Of a stretch of DNA of 16,283 bases, positions 13,772 to 16,283 are shown piece after piece. The DNA comes from JAYFNU01 sp034933305 (GTDB lineage: Bacteria; Bacillota; Clostridia; Oscillospirales; Ruminococcaceae): the NCBI GenBank assembly GCA_034933305.1, contig JAYFNU010000037.1:1-16283 (forward strand), written 5' to 3'. The translations under genes were made by a program, and so were the position numbers. The stretch's first letter is position 1, and each line of letters opens with the position of its first letter. Under the pieces are notes generated by a model. It searched no databases. It was not told the origin of the DNA and saw nothing but the letters and a program-made list of their open reading frames with translations.

Positions 13772-15022
13772 ATGAAAGAAGAAAAGCGGAAAGATGAAAA
13801 GCGCGCCCGCACGGCGCCGGCCGGGGCGCAGCAGACGCCGCCCCGCGCGCAGCCCGCGCCGCAGACGCCGCCGGCCGGCGACAAGGTGGAGAAGCGCCGC
13901 CGTTTCATCATCAATTTCGTCTACGTGGCGCTGGTGCTCGGCATCGTCTTTGTCGTGCTGAAATACGGCATCAACATCATCATGCCGTTCGTCGTGGCCT
14001 TCGCCGTCGCCATGATGTCGCGGCCGGTGATCGCGTTTCTGCGGAAAAAAGCCCGCTTTTCGAACGGCGCGGCGGCCGTCGTCTCCGTCATCCTCATCTA
14101 CGCGCTTTTCGGCGGGCTCGTCGGCTTCCTCGGCACCAAGATCGTGCTGACGCTGCGCGACTGGATCGTCATGCTGCCCGACACCTATGTGAATTCCTTC
14201 CTGCCCGCGTTCAACGCGTCGCTCAACGGGCTCGAGGGCGTCGCGCAGCGCCTCGGACCGGAATTCGCGGCGTTTTTTGAAAACCTCAGCGCCGACCTGA
14301 CGGCGAGCATCGGCAAGGGTCTGACGAATCTCGCGAGCGCCTTCGCCACGTGGGTCGGCCACACCGCGACGGCGGTGCCGGGCTTTCTCATTAAGGTCCT
14401 CATCACGATCGTCTCCTCCTTTTTCATCACGAAGGACTACGACCTCATCACGCGCTTCCTGCTGCTGCAGCTGAGCCCCCGCGGCGCCGACACCGTGCGC
14501 AAGATCAAGCAGGGCCTCATCGGCACGATCGGCAGCTACCTGAAATCCTATCTGCTCATCATGGGCATCACCTTCCTTGAGCTGCTCATCGGGCTGTCCA
14601 TCTTCCGCGTGGACAACGCCTTCATCATCTCGCTCGTCATCGCGCTGTTCGACATCCTGCCGGTCGTGGGCTGCGGCACCATCCTCGTCCCCTGGATCAT
14701 CGTCGTGCTCATCCAGGGGAAATACGTCCTCGCGGCCGAGCTGTTCGCGCTGTGGGTGGTCATCACCGTCGTGCGCAACATCATCGAGCCGAAGATCGTC
14801 GGCGAGCAGGTCGGCATGCACCCGGTGCTCGTGCTGTTCGGGATGGTCGTCGGCACCTACTTCTTCGGCGGCGTCGGCCTGCTCGGCGTGCCCGTTGGCT
14901 TCGCACTGCTCAAGAAGCTGCACGACCAGGGGACCATCGGGCTCTACAGATCCTTCGACCAGGCGCCCGGGCAGACCCCGCCGGCGCCCGGCGACGCGCC
15001 CCGCGAAGAAGAAAAAGAATAA
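13772..15022 (+). CDS. ytvI: AI-2E/PerM-family permease, YtvI-like
   Basis: Integral membrane protein of the AI-2E transporter family (PF01594 type). Some members move autoinducer-2 or ions, and YtvI of Bacillus is linked to sporulation; the substrate here is unknown. Of 416 residues, 1-44 are a charged, Pro/Gln-rich cytoplasmic tail (QQTPPRAQPAPQTPPAG). Paired membrane segments lie at about 46-64 and 67-86, then 99-126. A long soluble stretch of about 130-200 follows, then helices at 203-220, 258-278, 283-316, 320-337 and 351-380. FDILPVVGCGTILVPWIIV at 293-311 resembles the hallmark of the YtvI subgroup. The C-terminus repeats the QTPPAPG theme and ends in acidic residues. GGAAGGGG is 8 nt before ATG 13772 and overlaps a 10-bp palindrome GGATGCATCC. 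It is monocistronic between its own promoter and terminator. Confidence 0.88.
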   Translation: MKEEKRKDEKRARTAPAGAQQTPPRAQPAPQTPPAGDKVEKRRRFIINFVYVALVLGIVFVVLKYGINIIMPFVVAFAVAMMSRPVIAFLRKKARFSNGAAAVVSVILIYALFGGLVGFLGTKIVLTLRDWIVMLPDTYVNSFLPAFNASLNGLEGVAQRLGPEFAAFFENLSADLTASIGKGLTNLASAFATWVGHTATAVPGFLIKVLITIVSSFFITKDYDLITRFLLLQLSPRGADTVRKIKQGLIGTIGSYLKSYLLIMGITFLELLIGLSIFRVDNAFIISLVIALFDILPVVGCGTILVPWIIVVLIQGKYVLAAELFALWVVITVVRNIIEPKIVGEQVGMHPVLVLFGMVVGTYFFGGVGLLGVPVGFALLKKLHDQGTIGLYRSFDQAPGQTPPAPGDAPREEEKE

Positions 15023-15026
15023 GACC

Positions 15027-15060
15027 GCAGAGGCCGCGGCCCGCGGCCTCTGCTTTTTTT
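15027..15060 (+). terminator. Intrinsic terminator after the ytvI-like gene
   Basis: Left arm GCAGAGGCCGC (from 15027) and complement ending at 15053 form an 11-13 bp GC-rich stem with a tight loop, followed by seven T (15054-15060), five bases after the stop codon. Confidence 0.93.
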
Positions 15061-15080
15061 GCCGCGCGGGCCGTTTTGTG

Positions 15081-15109
15081 TTGAAAGCGGCGCGGCCGGC
15101 CGATATAAT
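15081..15109 (+). promoter_or_regulatory. Promoter of the DUF1846 gene
   Basis: TTGAAA (15081-15086), 17-bp spacer, TATAAT (15104-15109). GCCGTTTTG stands just upstream (15070-15078), the same word seen in the zapA and glgP promoters. The leader to the start is about 28 nt. Confidence 0.82.
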
Positions 15110-15143
15110 AGACGAAGAAAAAAAGAGGGGAATGGTTGGAAGT

Positions 15144-16283
15144 ATGACGCGCATAGGATTTGACAACGAAAAATACCTGAAGATGCAGTCGGAGCACATC
15201 GCCCAGCGGCTCGCGGAATTCGGCGGAAAGCTGTATCTCGAATTCGGCGGAAAGCTCTTCGACGACGTGCACGCCTCGCGCGTGCTGCCCGGCTTCAAGG
15301 CCGACAGCAAGATCAACATGCTGCTCAAGCTCGCGGACAGGACCGAGATCGTCGTCGCCATCAACGCCGGCGCCATCGAGAAGAACAAGGTGCGCGGCGA
15401 CATCGGCATCACCTACGACCTCGACGTGCTGCGCCTCATCGACGCCTTCCGCGGCATCGGCCTGTACGTCGGCAGCGTCGTCATCACCCAGTTCGCCGGG
15501 CAGCCCTCCGCCGTCGCCTTCCAGAACAAGCTCGAGTCCCTCGGCGTGCGCGTCTACCGCCATTATCCCATCGAGGGCTACCCCTCGGACATCAAGCGCA
15601 TCGTCAGCGACGACGGCTACGGCCGCAACGACTACATCGAGACGTCGCGCTCCCTCGTCGTCGTCACGGCGCCCGGCCCCGGCAGCGGCAAGATGGCGAC
15701 GTGCCTGTCGCAGCTGTATCACGACCACAAGCGCGGCATCCGCTCGGGCTATGCGAAGTTCGAGACCTTCCCCATCTGGAACCTGCCGCTCAAGCACCCC
15801 GTCAACCTCGCCTACGAGGCGGCCACCGCCGACCTCAACGACGTCAACATGATCGACCCCTTCCACCTCGAGGCCTACGGCAAGACCGTCGTCAACTACA
15901 ACCGCGACGTCGAGATCTTCCCCGTGCTCAAGGACCTGTTCGAGGAGATCATGGGCACCTGCCCGTACCAGTCGCCGACCGACATGGGCGTCAACATGGC
16001 CGGCTACTGCATCACCGACGACGAGGCCGTCTGCGAGGCGTCGCGCGCCGAGATCATCCGCCGCTATTACGCGGCGCTGTGCAGCCAGCGCAAGGGCGAG
16101 TCGGACGGCAGCGAGGCGCGCAAGATCGAGCTCATCATGACGCAGGCCGGCATTTCGGCCGACGACCGCGCGGGCGTCGGGCCGGCCCGGCGCAAGGCCG
16201 CGGTGACCGGCGCGCCCGCCGTGGCCCTCGGGCTGCCCGACGGCACCAGCGTCACCCGCGCGACGACGGCGCGGGTCGGCGCG
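15144..16283 (+). CDS. DUF1846 family protein, first 380 residues (runs off right edge)
   Basis: Conserved uncharacterised protein of about 500 residues found in many Firmicutes; the biochemical role is not established to my knowledge. The visible part matches the family throughout: IGFDNEKYLKMQSEHI at 4-19, FGGKLYLEFGGKLFDD near 26-41, SRVLPGF, NAGAIEKNKVRGDIGITYD, RGIGLYVGSVVITQ, YRHYPIEGYP, FPIWNLPLKHPVNLAYEAATADLND, and SPTDMGVNMAGYCI. A Gly-rich loop, APGPGSGKMAT at 176-186, resembles a nucleotide-binding P-loop but lacks the usual Ser/Thr after GK. The start could be ATG 15132, but its ribosome binding site is only 1 nt away, whereas GAGGGG lies 13 nt and GGAAG 1-2 nt before ATG 15144; neither is ideal. 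Starting at 15144 matches the family N-terminus as I remember it. Transcribed alone from a strong promoter. Confidence 0.92.
   Translation, partial: MTRIGFDNEKYLKMQSEHIAQRLAEFGGKLYLEFGGKLFDDVHASRVLPGFKADSKINMLLKLADRTEIVVAINAGAIEKNKVRGDIGITYDLDVLRLIDAFRGIGLYVGSVVITQFAGQPSAVAFQNKLESLGVRVYRHYPIEGYPSDIKRIVSDDGYGRNDYIETSRSLVVVTAPGPGSGKMATCLSQLYHDHKRGIRSGYAKFETFPIWNLPLKHPVNLAYEAATADLNDVNMIDPFHLEAYGKTVVNYNRDVEIFPVLKDLFEEIMGTCPYQSPTDMGVNMAGYCITDDEAVCEASRAEIIRRYYAALCSQRKGESDGSEARKIELIMTQAGISADDRAGVGPARRKAAVTGAPAVALGLPDGTSVTRATTARVGA

Noticed and set aside
15216..15256. 17-bp direct repeat GAATTCGGCGGAAAGCT, two copies 24 bp apart
   Set aside because: It encodes EFGGKL twice, which is a conserved protein feature of the DUF1846 family rather than a DNA element.
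1..16283. Defence island, CRISPR array, prophage or transposon
   Set aside because: No spaced repeats, transposase, integrase, tRNA-edge or composition break was seen; the genes are housekeeping or envelope genes.

Overview
The window is about 16.3 kb of GC-rich DNA packed with ordinary-looking bacterial genes. It reads as a chromosomal segment from a high-GC Bacillota of the Clostridia class, perhaps an Oscillospirales-like gut anaerobe (inference). The signs are AGGAG-type ribosome binding sites and sigma-A-like promoters with near-consensus -10 boxes and 16-17 bp spacers. Short operons end in intrinsic terminators, and the gene set includes hisS-aspS, maf-minD-mgsA, a YtvI-type permease and a DUF1846 protein. 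I see no rRNA, tRNA, CRISPR array, insertion sequence, phage or integration signature.

Layout. The left 6.1 kb is transcribed leftward. From right to left it holds a ZapA-domain division protein with a very long tail, dut, a small membrane protein, maf, a MinD-like ATPase with its own promoter, a methylglyoxal-synthase-like protein, an intrinsic terminator, hisS, and aspS running off the left edge. A divergent promoter region at 6148-6313 separates this from glgP (glycogen phosphorylase) and a cytoplasmic GH13 amylase-type enzyme, which form a rightward glucan-degradation operon closed by a strong bidirectional terminator. dcd converges on that terminator from the right. A second divergent region drives a membrane-anchored extracellular Ig/FN3-like protein followed by an MscS-family channel. 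A YtvI-type permease and the first 380 residues of a DUF1846 protein follow, each with its own clear promoter.

How the genes fit together. dcd and dut supply dUMP and keep dUTP low. Maf may also clean the nucleotide pool. GlgP and the GH13 enzyme release glucose-1-phosphate and short sugars from stored glucan. The ZapA-like, MinD-like and Maf proteins relate to cell division. The mscS-ytvI stretch is envelope-related.

Most notable. (1) The methylglyoxal-synthase-like protein lacks two residues aligned with the catalytic Asp and His of the family and has a two-residue loop insertion. (2) Its neighbour, the MinD-like ATPase, stops just where MinD proteins normally carry the membrane-targeting helix, and there is no minC or minE. 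Together they look like the remnant of the classical clostridial maf-mre-min-mgsA cluster, possibly repurposed. (3) The ZapA-like protein has about 300 extra residues including an in-frame 21-bp tandem repeat. (4) The divergent zapA/glgP promoters carry the same 8-mer at exactly the same position in their spacers, suggesting a shared operator. All family assignments are from reading the sequence; no search was run.
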